This document shows positions 7,844-16,705 of a stretch of 64,000 nt of DNA, one piece after another. This DNA comes from Chthonomonadia bacterium (GTDB lineage Bacteria; Armatimonadota; HRBIN16). The stretch spans positions 1 to 64,000 of the forward strand of contig JABUFA010000011.1 of assembly GCA_013314755.1 (NCBI GenBank), in the 5' to 3' direction. Position 1 is the stretch's first letter. Every line of letters starts with the position of its first letter. The translations under genes were made by a program, and so were the position numbers. The notes beneath the pieces were generated by a model, which did no database searches, was not told the origin of the DNA, and saw nothing but the letters and a program-made list of their open reading frames with translations.

Positions 7844-10002
7844 TTCGCGCCTCCCTGTATATCAAATGCAACCGCTAACATGGTCACCTGCTGTGCCGAA
7901 GAGTAGGGCAGGGGAGTTACCTCCGCTGGCTGAGGGAAGCCTTCTATCTCCGCAGCAAGCACCGCTGTGCGAATCTCGGCATGGTTTGACCGGGCGGGAG
8001 GTCTGGATTGACGCACTCCGGGTGGATAGCTGTACGGTGCGTTCGTTGCCAGCGACGGATTCAGTCGCAGATGTAATAGCCCCAGCCACCAGCCCATTGC
8101 CTGCTCGCGCCAGTCTCTGTCAGGGCGCTCAGAGGGCGTCTGCGGAGCATAAGGATAACGATAGTACCCTGTATAGTCTGGCAGGGAAGGCAAACGCTCA
8201 AGACCTAACAGGGACACACGAAACCTTCTGGATGCGCCGGGAGGACACGCTTCGCGAGTGGGGATGCTTCCCCATGAGGTCACGACCCGCAGGTTTTTCA
8301 GCGAGTAGGGCGTGCCGTTGCGAACGGTCACCTGCAATTGGTTTCCCCTGCGCTGGGCGCTCACGCTAACCGTTCCCTGCAGGGAGGCAAGCCCGCTCAG
8401 ATGAAAGCTTCGCGCCGACCACAGCGGTATCGGCACATCGCGCAGGTCCGCCGGCTCATCTTGAGGTATCGCCGCTGCGCGCTCCGCCTGCAGGTCACGC
8501 GGCGAGTTCTCGATGATGGTGCCGTTCACCCGCGCTTGCAGACGGTATCGCTGAGTATGTGCGCTGTAAAGCACCCAGTCGCTCTCCACTGTTGCCAGCG
8601 GTGAACCCGATTGCGTGTACAGTGCCGTCCACCAGCGAAGCTGATGCGAACTCGTCTGCACCTGCGCTGCCATCACGTAGCCTCCAGCCGATGCCAGCAC
8701 CGCCAGCACGGGAAGCGTGAACCACGACCACTGCAATCGGTCCATCTTGCGAAGCACCAGATAGTTCAGCGGGATCAATATCAGAATGTACACCCCCAGA
8801 TAGGTCACCAACCATCCCAGCGGCACCGGTCTGGATGCCACCGCTTCCACCAACGCACGCACGATGCTGGAATAGTAGTCGCGGCTGGACTGTACCGGTG
8901 ACCACATCCCTATCTGCTCATCGGGAAAGAGGGAGGTTGGAGGCACAAAACGGTTGGTGTGCAGCTTCAGCAGAGCCTTCCACAGGGAGTGCGCCGCTTC
9001 GCTGTTGGCAAAGGGGGGCTGGCCCGGGTCAAACGCCAGAAACACTACCTGCCCCAGCCCTTTCTGCATCGCCACCACAAGCGATATATCACCGGACTTC
9101 AACAGCACCCTGGCGCCGCCCAGCGCCCGCGAGCGCACCACGTCCACCTCCGCCGACGAACCGCGCAGGGAGGGGATCCAGCTTGCCAGCGCATCTGCCG
9201 GCACCCGCGATAAGCCCAGCGGTTCCGCCGGCAAAAGCCCCGAAGGAAACAGCGTCTGCAGGCGGTTGATATCCACCCCGTGCACCACCAGCAACCCTCC
9301 CGACAGCACATACCCGGTCAGCGCGTTTTGCTGGCGCTCGGTCAGAGTATCCCATGCGCGGTCGTCCAGCGATACCGCCGCCACTCCCCGATACGCCAGC
9401 GCACTGTCGGGGGGCAGGCTGTTGCGCACCCGCCCGATGAAAAGACGCCTGTTCGCCGCACCCGGCGACCAGAAAGGGGAAACGGGAGGAGGTTCGTAAC
9501 CGCCGGGTAACTGCTCCACCGATACCAGCTTGCCATCCACACTCACCACATTCAGCGAACGCTGGGGCAGGTGCGCCAGCGCGGAGCTTTCCGTACCCAG
9601 CCCAACCAGCAGAGGGAAGTACATCGCCATGTTGACCGACACTGGCTTGCTTGTTGCCAGCACACGCCCGCGCACAATCAGGCGAGCGGTCAGCTCGTAA
9701 GGCTCACCCGGCACGCACATCAGCACGCTTACCGCCTGCGATACCAGCCCACCTCCCAGGGTGACCGACCGGCTGGCGACGCCTTTGCCTGCCCACGAGT
9801 TCGCGACCACCTCCACCTCGCCTGCGACGGGCGGAGCGTTGGCGCGTTCGCCCTGAATATACACTGTGACGGGAAAACATCCCTCTGCGGGGCACGTGCC
9901 ATCAAAGCCCGGCGTCACATCCACCGTGAGCGTCTGCGCCCACGACGACACGATCAGCGCTATGCTCCACAGAATGCAGGCTATCCCGAGCCGGGCGGAC
10001 AT
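7840..10002 (-). CDS. Large secreted/membrane protein partnered with ABC-2 permease
   Basis: A 720-residue protein of unrecognised exact function. It has a signal peptide (about 1-22), a long extracytoplasmic region with beta-rich segments, a glutamine-amidotransferase-like stretch (about 190-350, containing LTGYVLSGGLLVVHG and GLGQVVFLAFDPGQPP), then two membrane helices (about 395-418, LVTYLGVYILILIPLNYLVL, and about 428-450), followed by a C-terminal beta-rich region. This layout is seen in uncharacterised partners of ABC-2 permeases and in gliding-motility-like or aerotolerance-operon membrane proteins. It is translationally coupled to the downstream permease. The substrate is unknown. 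Confidence 0.6.
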   Translation of the reverse strand: MSARLGIACILWSIALIVSSWAQTLTVDVTPGFDGTCPAEGCFPVTVYIQGERANAPPVAGEVEVVANSWAGKGVASRSVTLGGGLVSQAVSVLMCVPGEPYELTARLIVRGRVLATSKPVSVNMAMYFPLLVGLGTESSALAHLPQRSLNVVSVDGKLVSVEQLPGGYEPPPVSPFWSPGAANRRLFIGRVRNSLPPDSALAYRGVAAVSLDDRAWDTLTERQQNALTGYVLSGGLLVVHGVDINRLQTLFPSGLLPAEPLGLSRVPADALASWIPSLRGSSAEVDVVRSRALGGARVLLKSGDISLVVAMQKGLGQVVFLAFDPGQPPFANSEAAHSLWKALLKLHTNRFVPPTSLFPDEQIGMWSPVQSSRDYYSSIVRALVEAVASRPVPLGWLVTYLGVYILILIPLNYLVLRKMDRLQWSWFTLPVLAVLASAGGYVMAAQVQTSSHQLRWWTALYTQSGSPLATVESDWVLYSAHTQRYRLQARVNGTIIENSPRDLQAERAAAIPQDEPADLRDVPIPLWSARSFHLSGLASLQGTVSVSAQRRGNQLQVTVRNGTPYSLKNLRVVTSWGSIPTREACPPGASRRFRVSLLGLERLPSLPDYTGYYRYPYAPQTPSERPDRDWREQAMGWWLGLLHLRLNPSLATNAPYSYPPGVRQSRPPARSNHAEIRTAVLAAEIEGFPQPAEVTPLPYSSAQQVTMLAVAFDIQGGAK

Positions 10003-10011
10003 GGCAGGCTC

Positions 10012-10761
10012 CTAACGCACCGCGCTTTCGATCTCTTCCTCGGCGATGTCGAAGTTGGCGTACACCTGCTGAACGTCATCCAGCTCGTCCAGCATCTCCA
10101 TCAGTCGCAGTACCTGCTGTGCCTCTTTGCCCTCCACATGCACGGTGGTGGTGGGAAGCATGGTAATCTCGGCGTTCTCAATAGGCAGTCCCGCTTGCTC
10201 CAGCGCCTCGCGCACCCGGTGCAGGCCCTCCGGCTCGGTGTACACCTCGTAGAACTCCTCTTCGGTGCTCATATCATCGGCGCCCGCGTCCAGCACCGCA
10301 GCCAGCACCGTCTCCTCATCGCCCGCTTCCTTCGGGATGCGGATCAGCCCACGAGGCTTGAACATCCAGCTGACACATCCCGACTCGCCCAGACTGCCTC
10401 CACACTTGGAGAACGCGGCGCGAACATCCGACACCGTGCGGTTGCGGTTATCGGTGAGGCACTCGACCATCACTGCCACCCCGCCCGGCGCGTAGCCCTC
10501 GTACACCACCTCTTCGTAGGCGGCGCCGGCAATTTCGCCCGTTCCTCGCTGGATGGCTCGCTTGATGTTTTCCTGGGGCATGTGGGCATCGCGTGCCTTC
10601 TGAATTGCCATGCGCAGGCGAGGATTGGCGTCGGGGTTTCCGCCTCCTTCTCTTGCCGCCACGATAATCTCGCGTGCCAGGCGCGTGAACAGTTTGCCTC
10701 GCTCCGCATCCTGCTTGCCCTTGCGCAGGCGGATATTATGCCACTTGGAATGTCCAGCCAT
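10012..10761 (-). CDS. YebC/PmpR family protein
   Basis: A 249-residue cytoplasmic protein of the YebC/PmpR (TACO1) family, whose members act as DNA-binding regulators or as translation factors that relieve ribosome stalling at proline tracts. The diagnostic N-terminus MAGHSKWHNIRLRKGKQDAERGKLFTR is cut here to its key words GHSKW and RGKLF; PQENIKRAIQRGTGE and EVVYEGYAPGGVAVMVE further on are also typical. Length is standard. The start at 10761 follows an AGGAGG site with 8-base spacing; an in-frame GTG three codons earlier lies inside that site. It is divergent from the Rrf2 regulator gene, sharing a 116-base promoter region. Confidence 0.95.
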   Translation of the reverse strand: MAGHSKWHNIRLRKGKQDAERGKLFTRLAREIIVAAREGGGNPDANPRLRMAIQKARDAHMPQENIKRAIQRGTGEIAGAAYEEVVYEGYAPGGVAVMVECLTDNRNRTVSDVRAAFSKCGGSLGESGCVSWMFKPRGLIRIPKEAGDEETVLAAVLDAGADDMSTEEEFYEVYTEPEGLHRVREALEQAGLPIENAEITMLPTTTVHVEGKEAQQVLRLMEMLDELDDVQQVYANFDIAEEEIESAVR

Positions 10762-10814
10762 TATGTGCACCTCCTTCCCGTTTCCGCCCGAATTATATCA
10801 CTTTCGACAACCCC

Positions 10815-10858
10815 TTGACAATCCATCAGGAATACGATAAAATAACAAATGATAATCA
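10815..10858 (+). promoter_or_regulatory. Sigma-70 promoter and possible operator for the Rrf2-cysK operon
   Basis: TTGACA (10815-10820) and TAAAAT (10838-10843) are separated by 17 bases, close to the housekeeping consensus. Just downstream, at the expected transcription start, lies the perfect 9-base palindrome TGATAATCA (10850-10858), a plausible operator for autorepression by the Rrf2 protein. The operator role is inference. Confidence 0.7.
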
Positions 10859-10877
10859 ATCAAGTCAGGATTAAACC

Positions 10878-11327
10878 ATGCCACTGTTCAGCGCAAAACT
10901 GGAATATGCTCTGCGCAGTATCCTGTACCTGGCACAGCAACCGCCCGGACTGCCGGTACAGAGTCGGGATATTGCCGAAGCGGAATACATTCCCGGTCCC
11001 TATCTGGACCAGATTCTGGCGGTGCTGAAACGAGCGGGAATCGTGCGCAGTATCCGCGGCGTCGGCGGCGGCTACGAGCTGGCAAAGCCTCCAGCGCAAA
11101 TCACCGTGGGCGACGTGCTACGTGCCTTCTCAGGTAACAAGTCCTTCGAGCCGTCGGAGGCGCTGGTGAAAGACAGCGCAGATACCACCACCATCCAGTG
11201 CATTCGCGACTTCCAGAGGCGCACTTCCGAAGCCATCTGGCGTCTGCTGGATTCCACCAACATTCAGCATCTGCTGGAACAGAAAAAGATGCTGGACGAA
11301 GCCCAGAGTATCGCACCATATCTTTAG
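10878..11327 (+). CDS. Rrf2 family transcriptional regulator (CymR-like)
   Basis: A 149-residue Rrf2 regulator. The winged helix covers about residues 1-80, with FSAKLEYALRSILYLAQ at the N-terminus and the wing GVGGGYELAKPP that typifies the family. Fe-S-binding members (IscR, NsrR) have three closely spaced cysteines near residues 92-106; here there is only one cysteine (near 107, TIQC), so a cluster is unlikely. Cluster-free members such as CymR control cysteine metabolism together with CysK, and this gene lies 15 bases upstream of cysK. Autoregulation and sulfur sensing are therefore likely but inferred. Confidence 0.88.
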   Translation: MPLFSAKLEYALRSILYLAQQPPGLPVQSRDIAEAEYIPGPYLDQILAVLKRAGIVRSIRGVGGGYELAKPPAQITVGDVLRAFSGNKSFEPSEALVKDSADTTTIQCIRDFQRRTSEAIWRLLDSTNIQHLLEQKKMLDEAQSIAPYL

Positions 11328-11342
11328 GAGGAAACCTGACGA

Positions 11343-12290
11343 ATGCGCATCGCAGAAGATGTCACCAAACTGATTGGCAACACGCCTTTGGTTCGCCTGA
11401 ATCGCGTCACAGACGGCGCGAAGGCTGTGGTGGCTGCCAAGCTGGAGTTTTTCAATCCCCTGTCCAGCGTGAAGGACCGCATCGGGGTCGCCATGATTGA
11501 GGCGGCGGAGCGCGAAGGACGCATCAAGCCCGATACCATTATTATCGAGCCGACATCGGGTAACACAGGTATCGCTCTGGCGTTCGTGTGCGCGGCGAAG
11601 GGCTATAAATGCATGTTAGTCATGCCCGAAACGATGTCGGTAGAGCGTCGGAGCCTCCTGCGTGCGCTCGGCGCCAAGCTGGTGCTTACGCCAGGGAGCG
11701 AAGGAATGCCCGGCGCTATCCGAAAAGCAGAAGAGATTATCGCCACCGACCCCGAGCGCTACTTCATGCCCCAGCAGTTCAAAAACCCCGCCAACCCGGA
11801 GATTCACCGGCGCACCACCGCCGAAGAAATCTGGCGCGATACCGACGGGCAGGTGGACATTCTGGTGGCTGGCGTCGGTACGGGCGGTACCATCACCGGC
11901 GTGGCGGAGGTCATCAAAGCGCGCAAGCCCTCGTTCAAAGCCATTGCCGTTGAACCCGCAGCGTCTGCGGTGCTGTCGGGCAAGCCGCGCGGTCCGCACC
12001 TCATTCAGGGCATCGGTGCAGGTTTCATCCCTGACGTGCTGAGGCTGGACCTGATAGACGAGATTATCACCGTAGAGAACGAAGAGGCTATTGTGATGGC
12101 ACGACGTCTCGCCCGCGAGGAAGGCATCTTTGCCGGCATCTCCTCGGGCGCGGCGGTACATGCTGCGGTGAAAGTGGCGAAACGCCCCGAAAACGAAGGA
12201 AAACTGATTGTGACCATCATCCCCAGCACCGGCGAGCGGTATCTGTCTACCCCTCTGTATGCCGACCTGCCCGAACGCGACGATTGGTAA
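11343..12290 (+). CDS. cysK: Cysteine synthase (O-acetylserine sulfhydrylase)
   Basis: A 315-residue PLP enzyme that makes L-cysteine from O-acetylserine and sulfide. It shows the PLP lysine in SSVKDRIG (K44), the substrate loop TSGNTGIAL (about 71-79), the phosphate-binding GTGGTITG (about 180-187) and the C-terminal SSGAAVHAA segment. Length and motif order match the CysK/CysM group; the short C-terminus is more like CysK. It follows the Rrf2 regulator gene directly and shares its promoter. In organisms using CymR, CysK also acts as a regulatory partner of the Rrf2 protein, a possibility suggested here by the gene order. Confidence 0.93.
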   Translation: MRIAEDVTKLIGNTPLVRLNRVTDGAKAVVAAKLEFFNPLSSVKDRIGVAMIEAAEREGRIKPDTIIIEPTSGNTGIALAFVCAAKGYKCMLVMPETMSVERRSLLRALGAKLVLTPGSEGMPGAIRKAEEIIATDPERYFMPQQFKNPANPEIHRRTTAEEIWRDTDGQVDILVAGVGTGGTITGVAEVIKARKPSFKAIAVEPAASAVLSGKPRGPHLIQGIGAGFIPDVLRLDLIDEIITVENEEAIVMARRLAREEGIFAGISSGAAVHAAVKVAKRPENEGKLIVTIIPSTGERYLSTPLYADLPERDDW

Positions 12291-12324
12291 AACGGTTCCC
12301 TGCTGGAGGACGCACCTTCTGATG

Positions 12325-12540
12325 AACCGTTTGTAGGGGCAACCCTTGTGGTTGCCCTCTGACCTTCCCGCAGGCGCGGAGGAAAGCCCTCACCCCGACC
12401 CTCTCCCACGAGGAGAGGGCGACACGGCTCGGCGGGAGCCTCGCCCTCCACGCATCATCTACGCCCAAGCTTGGGGACGAACCGCCAAGCGACCCCGACA
12501 GTCCAGTTGTTGAGAGTGTGCTTCCCAGGCGAGGAGAGGG
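12325..12540. repeat. Dispersed GC-rich hairpin repeats
   Basis: The region between cysK and the ECF sigma gene holds no gene. It contains GGGCAACC-CTTGT-GGTTGCCC (about 12337-12357), a pair AAACGGTTC...GAACCGTTT across 12291-12332, and units of the type CCTCACCCCGACCC-TCTCCCACGAGGAGAGGG (about 12389-12420). The same kinds of unit recur at 3721, 26090 and 54320. The first hairpins could serve as a terminator for the cysK operon, although no strong T-run follows. Confidence 0.6.
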
Positions 12541-12544
12541 CGTG

Positions 12545-12569
12545 TGAACTTTTCCCCAAGCCGAGCGTC
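12545..12569 (+). promoter_or_regulatory. ECF-type promoter upstream of the ECF sigma gene
   Basis: TGAAC (12545-12549) and CGTC (12566-12569) are separated by 16 bases, the arrangement recognised by many extracytoplasmic-function sigma factors (AAC motif at -35, CGT motif at -10). It lies 53 bases before the sigma factor start at 12622, as expected for autoregulation. The match is by eye. Confidence 0.6.
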
Positions 12570-12621
12570 AATATACACAGAAGGGAAAGTCGGCGAGGGG
12601 GAATCCCGGTTGGAGAGGGCG

Positions 12622-13218
12622 ATGCCGTTGAACGACGCTGACGCCGCGCTGATAGCGCGGTGTAAACGCAACGACCTGACCGCCTTCGATGAAATTGTGG
12701 AACGCTATCAGCACAAAATCTATCGGTATGTGAAGCGGCTGGTCGACAACGAAACCGATGCGGAAGACATCACGCAGGAAGTGTTTCTCAAGGCGTTGGG
12801 GTCACTGCATGGGTTCCGCGAGGAGAGCTCCCTGCAAACGTGGCTGTTCCGCATCGCCACGAACCTGTGCCGGGACACCATCCGCCGCCGACAGCGCGAG
12901 AAAGGCTGGATTCCGCTGTGGCGCCATCGCGACGCCGAATCCACCGCTGAAGAGGAAAGCGTTCTTGACCTGCCGGACACGCAGAACGAGCCGGAGAGGC
13001 TGTTGTTACAGGAAGAGTTGAGCGCCGTGCTCCATCGAGCCATTGACAGCCTGCCGGCGGCGATGCGCCAGACGCTGGTTCTGCATGACCTGGAATCGCT
13101 ATCTTATGAAGAAGTCGCCCAGGTGCTGGGTGTTCCCGTGGGCACGGTCAAATCGCGCCTGTTTCATGCACGTGCCCGCCTGCGAGAAGCACTGGCAAGC
13201 TATATGAACGAGGATTGA
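12622..13218 (+). CDS. ECF RNA polymerase sigma factor
   Basis: A 198-residue sigma-70 family factor of the extracytoplasmic-function type, with region 2 (about 10-75, including YRYVKRLVDNETDAEDITQEVFLKA) and region 4 (about 130-190, LPAAMRQTLVLHDLESLSYEEVAQVLGVPVGTVKSRLFHARARL). Regions 1.1 and 3 are absent. The start at 12622 has GGAG 6 bases upstream and gives the normal family N-terminus; the open frame extends 26 codons further up through the promoter. It heads a three-gene unit with an anti-sigma factor (3 bases downstream) and an RseB-like protein, and an ECF-type promoter lies upstream, so it probably drives its own expression in response to envelope stress. Confidence 0.93.
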   Translation: MPLNDADAALIARCKRNDLTAFDEIVERYQHKIYRYVKRLVDNETDAEDITQEVFLKALGSLHGFREESSLQTWLFRIATNLCRDTIRRRQREKGWIPLWRHRDAESTAEEESVLDLPDTQNEPERLLLQEELSAVLHRAIDSLPAAMRQTLVLHDLESLSYEEVAQVLGVPVGTVKSRLFHARARLREALASYMNED

Positions 13219-13221
13219 ACG

Positions 13222-13710
13222 ATGAAAGCCTGTCGAGAATGGGAAAGGACGATAGTAGAGTATGTTGACGGCTTGTGCCCGCCCGAAATGATGGCGAAGC
13301 TGGAGGCACACCTCGCCAGTTGTGAGGCGTGCGCTCGGACGGTGCAGGAGCACCTCCAGCTGAAGCAGGCGCTGGCACAGTTAGCCCCCGAACATGCTCC
13401 CGCCCACCTCAGCCGGCGCATCCGCGACCACGCACGCTCTGCTGTGTACCGACGCAGGGTTGTCCAGACGGCAGTGCGGCTGTCATTTGCAGCAGTCGCA
13501 GCGGCAGTCTCTGCGATTGCCCTGTGGTGGAGTGTGTCACACCAGTCGATGCCTGTTACTCCATCCACCGACGAGTCCACTCTGGCTCAGGCAATCGTGC
13601 AGGAATACGTGGGCGCAACTTCCACCAGCGGCTTCAGCGACCCGTCCCTGCAGATGCTTACCCGGGAAGCGCAGATGAAAACGTTGAAGATGGAACCGAT
13701 GCTCCAATGA
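13222..13710 (+). CDS. Zinc-finger anti-sigma factor, membrane-anchored
   Basis: A 162-residue anti-sigma factor. The N-terminal cytoplasmic domain contains the zinc-binding ZAS motif H-x3-C-x2-C (HLASCEAC, H30-C34-C37), which binds ECF sigma factors. A single membrane helix follows (about 85-105, LSFAAVAAAVSAIALWW), and a short extracytoplasmic tail of about 55 residues ends the protein. It lies 3 bases after its sigma factor and overlaps the RseB-like gene in an ATGA. Release of the sigma factor would need cleavage or a conformational change of this protein. Confidence 0.88.
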   Translation: MKACREWERTIVEYVDGLCPPEMMAKLEAHLASCEACARTVQEHLQLKQALAQLAPEHAPAHLSRRIRDHARSAVYRRRVVQTAVRLSFAAVAAAVSAIALWWSVSHQSMPVTPSTDESTLAQAIVQEYVGATSTSGFSDPSLQMLTREAQMKTLKMEPMLQ

Positions 13711-14678
13711 GAGGTATTCTGTTCGCGATAGCCCTGTGTTCCCTCTCCTGGTCTATTGCCCGGGCGCAGGCGCCCGCCGAGTGGCTCCAGCGCATGGAAA
13801 ACGCCGAGCGTACCGTTGCTTTGGAAGGGGTGAGGGTAACGCGGTTTTTCCTGCCGACGCCCCTGCCGGCGGTACGCGAACACATCCAGCGGGCAGGGAT
13901 ACGCTATCGGGTAGAGTACCTGCAGCCCGCTGCGCGGCGAGGAGAGGTATTAATCGACGACGGCATTCGCCGCTTCCACTATCTACCCCGCCTGAAGCAG
14001 GTGCGCGTCCTGCCATCGGACCAGCCGCTGAGCCTTCGCCGCCGACGGGAGCTGATGGAGCGACTGCGCCGCAGGGAGATTGTGCTGACGGTCAAGGGGA
14101 TTGAGCCTGTTGCAGGGCGACGAGCGGTTCTGCTGGAAGCCCGAACACCGCAGGGCAAACCGGTGCGTCGATGGTGGATTGACCGTGAATACGGTGTGAT
14201 TCTGCGTATGGAGGAACTGAACCCGCGAGGAGAGGTAAGGATGCGCACTGAATACATCAGGCTTACTCTGCCTGCGGTCATTCCGCCAGAGCGATTTGCG
14301 CCGCGCTTTCCTGCACGGGTAACCGAACAAAACGTTCTACCGCCTGTGCAGGTGTTTACCAGCGTGAAAGAGGCACAACCGCTAATACCTTTCCCCATCC
14401 GGCAACCGCGTGAGCTGCCTCAGGGCTTTCGTCTGGTAGAAGTGCGAGTACGCATGGTCGGAACGCGCCCGCTGGTGAGCCTGCACTACAGCGATGAGGC
14501 GTCTTCTCTCGTGTTGTTCCAGACTCGCCAGCCCCTGCGAGCCAACGGACCGCTTGTCAAATCGCTGGCTCCGCTCGCCGCCCACGTAGAGGCATGGCGC
14601 GATGGTGATGTCAACGTCGTGCTGGTCGGAGACGCCCCTGCAGAAGCCTTCGAGCAGATGCGCAAAGCGCTCCGCTGA
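13707..14678 (+). CDS. RseB/MucB-like periplasmic protein
   Basis: A 323-residue secreted protein with a signal peptide (about 1-21, SWSIARAQA). The N-terminal half resembles the LolA-like fold of RseB/MucB: EWLQRMENAERTVALEGVRVTRF...YRVEYLQPAARRGEVLIDDG...DREYGVILRMEELNPRG, and the C-terminal third (about 225-323, LPQGFRLVEVRVR...VSLHYSDEASSLVLFQ) resembles the MucB C-domain. RseB-type proteins bind the anti-sigma factor outside the membrane and protect it from proteolysis. The ATGA overlap with the anti-sigma gene supports the role. An upstream in-frame extension covering the anti-sigma gene is rejected. Confidence 0.75.
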   Translation: MRGILFAIALCSLSWSIARAQAPAEWLQRMENAERTVALEGVRVTRFFLPTPLPAVREHIQRAGIRYRVEYLQPAARRGEVLIDDGIRRFHYLPRLKQVRVLPSDQPLSLRRRRELMERLRRREIVLTVKGIEPVAGRRAVLLEARTPQGKPVRRWWIDREYGVILRMEELNPRGEVRMRTEYIRLTLPAVIPPERFAPRFPARVTEQNVLPPVQVFTSVKEAQPLIPFPIRQPRELPQGFRLVEVRVRMVGTRPLVSLHYSDEASSLVLFQTRQPLRANGPLVKSLAPLAAHVEAWRDGDVNVVLVGDAPAEAFEQMRKALR

Positions 14679-14681
14679 CCC

Positions 14682-16472
14682 TCAACTCCGCCACTGCACT
14701 TCCGCTGCCTCTACGCTCTGCCGCCAGGTCGCCTGCAATCCATAGCGCACGCCGATGACGCCTACCACGAACGCCGCCAGCCCACCCCACAGCCAGCTGG
14801 ACTGCCACAGCAGCAGACCACCCAGCGCAAACAGACCACCGTAAATCAGGAACGCACCGCCTGCCCAGCCGGCAAGCCAGCCCCATCCCATGCGCACGGG
14901 AACGACACCAGCCTCCTGCGGGATGCTTCCCCACCAGCCGGGCGGGCGCACGCGCCGATAGAACTCTACCAGCCTCTCGCGGGAAACCGGGCTGGTCAGA
15001 AAAGTAAACGCTAACCAGGCAACCTGCGTCAAGCCGACGATAATCATCAGGCGATAGGGGAAGCCCTCTTTCTCGATCAGCATGGCGAACGGCGCTATCT
15101 TCATCCAGCCCAGCACGTGGATCACGGTGTTCGCCACCAGGGCAGTAAGCATCGCGCCCAGCTCGCTCCATGCGTTCACGCGCCACCACAGCCACCTCAG
15201 CACAGACACCGTGCCGATGCCCGCGTTCAGCCCAGCCAGAAGCATCCACGCCTTGCTGATTTCCTGCGTAATCAACGATACTCCCACGCCCAGCAGCAGT
15301 ATGACCGTGGTGGCAACCCTTGCCATCAGCACATAGTGTCTGTCGGAAGCATCCCTGCGGATGTAGGCGCGATAGAAGTCATTGGTCAGATAGCTCGCCG
15401 CCCAGTTCATCTGCGTATCCATCGTGCTCATGAACGCTGCCAGCAGGGATGCCACCATGATGCCCAGCACGCCCACCGGCAACAGCCTGCCCATCAGCAT
15501 CGGATACGCCGCCTCATCGCCACCGCGGGCGGCAGGAATGGCTTCAGGGATCAGGATGAGAGACGCCAGACCTACCAGCAGCCACCACCATGGGCGAATC
15601 ACGTAGTGCGCGAAGGCAAACCACAGAAACGCCAGCGTCGCATGACGCTCGTCGCGAGTGGAAAGGATACGCTGGGCAATGTATCCTTCGCCGTCAGGGC
15701 GCCCCACCGTCCACCACTGCAGGAGCACGTAGGTCAGAAACGCCACCCACAGCTCGCGCATCTCGGGCGTGGGCACGATAGCCAGCCGTTCCAGCAAACC
15801 GCGCTCCGCCAGCTGGCTCACCAGCGACGTGCCCCCTCCAACCGCCAGCAGAGACGAGATACCCAGCCACACCGCCCCGGTGACCGCCAGGATGAACTGC
15901 ACAATGTCGGTGATGACCACTCCCCATAGTCCTGCGCTCAGCGTGTAGATGAAGGTGATAACGATTAAGACCCCCAGCGTCACCCATGGGTCCCAGCCAA
16001 AAGTCGCCTGCACAATCTTGGACGCGCCCAGAATCACCCAGCCCATCACGATGGAGTTGTAGATAAGCGACGAATACAGCACTCGGAAACCGCGCAGAAA
16101 CTCCGCCGCCTTACCGTCATAGCGTATCTTGATGAACTCGAGGTCGGTCAGCACACCGCTACGCCGCCACAGGGGCGCGAACAGGAACGTACCCAGCATG
16201 TTGGCAAACACCCCGTTCCACCAGAACCAGTTGCCCGCCACACCCTGCGTGCGCACCAGCCCTGACACTGCCAGCGGCGTATCGGCAGCGAAGGTAGTTG
16301 CTACCATGCTTGTGCCTGCCAGCCACCAGGGCAGACTTCGCCCGGCGGCAAAGTACTCCGCGAGGCTTTTGGAAGCCCGCTTCCCCAAAATAACGCCCAT
16401 CACCAGGGCAAACAGCAGGTACGCCACAATGATGAGGTAGTCTATCGTGGTGACGTGGACCGTTGCCTCCAT
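14682..16472 (-). CDS. SLC5-type sodium:solute symporter
   Basis: A 596-residue membrane transporter with about 13 hydrophobic helices, of the solute:sodium symporter (SSS/SLC5) family, which imports sugars, amino acids or carboxylates with Na+. Typical segments are YFAAGRSLPWWLAGTSMVATTFAADTPLA, split here into its words AAGRSLPWW and FAADTP near residue 45, and ASLLAAFMSTMDTQMNW in the middle. The substrate is not evident. The start at 16472 follows GGGGGAG; the open frame extends 47 codons further into the tRNA-Leu gene and is rejected. The gene is convergent with the sigma-factor operon, 3 bases from its last stop. Confidence 0.9.
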   Translation of the reverse strand: MEATVHVTTIDYLIIVAYLLFALVMGVILGKRASKSLAEYFAAGRSLPWWLAGTSMVATTFAADTPLAVSGLVRTQGVAGNWFWWNGVFANMLGTFLFAPLWRRSGVLTDLEFIKIRYDGKAAEFLRGFRVLYSSLIYNSIVMGWVILGASKIVQATFGWDPWVTLGVLIVITFIYTLSAGLWGVVITDIVQFILAVTGAVWLGISSLLAVGGGTSLVSQLAERGLLERLAIVPTPEMRELWVAFLTYVLLQWWTVGRPDGEGYIAQRILSTRDERHATLAFLWFAFAHYVIRPWWWLLVGLASLILIPEAIPAARGGDEAAYPMLMGRLLPVGVLGIMVASLLAAFMSTMDTQMNWAASYLTNDFYRAYIRRDASDRHYVLMARVATTVILLLGVGVSLITQEISKAWMLLAGLNAGIGTVSVLRWLWWRVNAWSELGAMLTALVANTVIHVLGWMKIAPFAMLIEKEGFPYRLMIIVGLTQVAWLAFTFLTSPVSRERLVEFYRRVRPPGWWGSIPQEAGVVPVRMGWGWLAGWAGGAFLIYGGLFALGGLLLWQSSWLWGGLAAFVVGVIGVRYGLQATWRQSVEAAEVQWRS

Positions 16473-16544
16473 CGGCTCCCCCCTTGACCAGGCTCTTCCT
16501 GAACCCATATTTTCACCAGTCGGCAACCAATACCCTGCGCTCTC

Positions 16545-16573
16545 TTGCCTTCTCCATCCTGCCGTGCTATACT
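16545..16573 (+). promoter_or_regulatory. Sigma-70 promoter for tRNA-Leu
   Basis: TTGCCT (16545-16550), 17 bases, TATACT (16568-16573), about 12 bases before the tRNA 5' end. The same -35 hexamer with a TATGAT -10 precedes the SigH-like gene. It may also supply the downstream lpdA operon. Confidence 0.7.
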
Positions 16574-16585
16574 TTGTAAGGGTAT

Positions 16586-16667
16586 GCCCGGGTGGCGGAA
16601 TCGGTAGACGCACGGGACTTAAAATCCCGGGCCGTAAGGCGTGCGGGTTCGAGTCCCGCCCCGGGCA
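16586..16667 (+). tRNA. tRNA-Leu (UAA)
   Basis: A complete class II tRNA fold. Acceptor GCCCGGG (16586-16592) pairs with CCCGGGC (16660-16666), discriminator A at 16667. The anticodon stem CGGGA/TCCCG (16613-16617, 16625-16629) encloses the loop CTTAAAA with anticodon TAA at 16620-16622. A short variable arm follows, then the T stem GCGGG/CCCGC with loop TTCGAGT (16643-16659). CCA is not encoded. Identity as leucine follows from the anticodon, long variable arm and A73. Confidence 0.97.
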
Positions 16668-16705
16668 CTTCAGTCATGTCAAACGCTGTATCTTGAGGAG
16701 GAGAG

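Noticed and set aside
13329-13706. Upstream extension of the RseB-like gene frame
   Set aside because: It overlaps the anti-sigma gene throughout; the ATG at 13707 gives a signal peptide and translational coupling.
16473-16613. Extension of the symporter gene into the tRNA-Leu region
   Set aside because: It covers the tRNA promoter and part of the tRNA; the start at 16472 has a GGGGGAG site and a family-like N-terminus.
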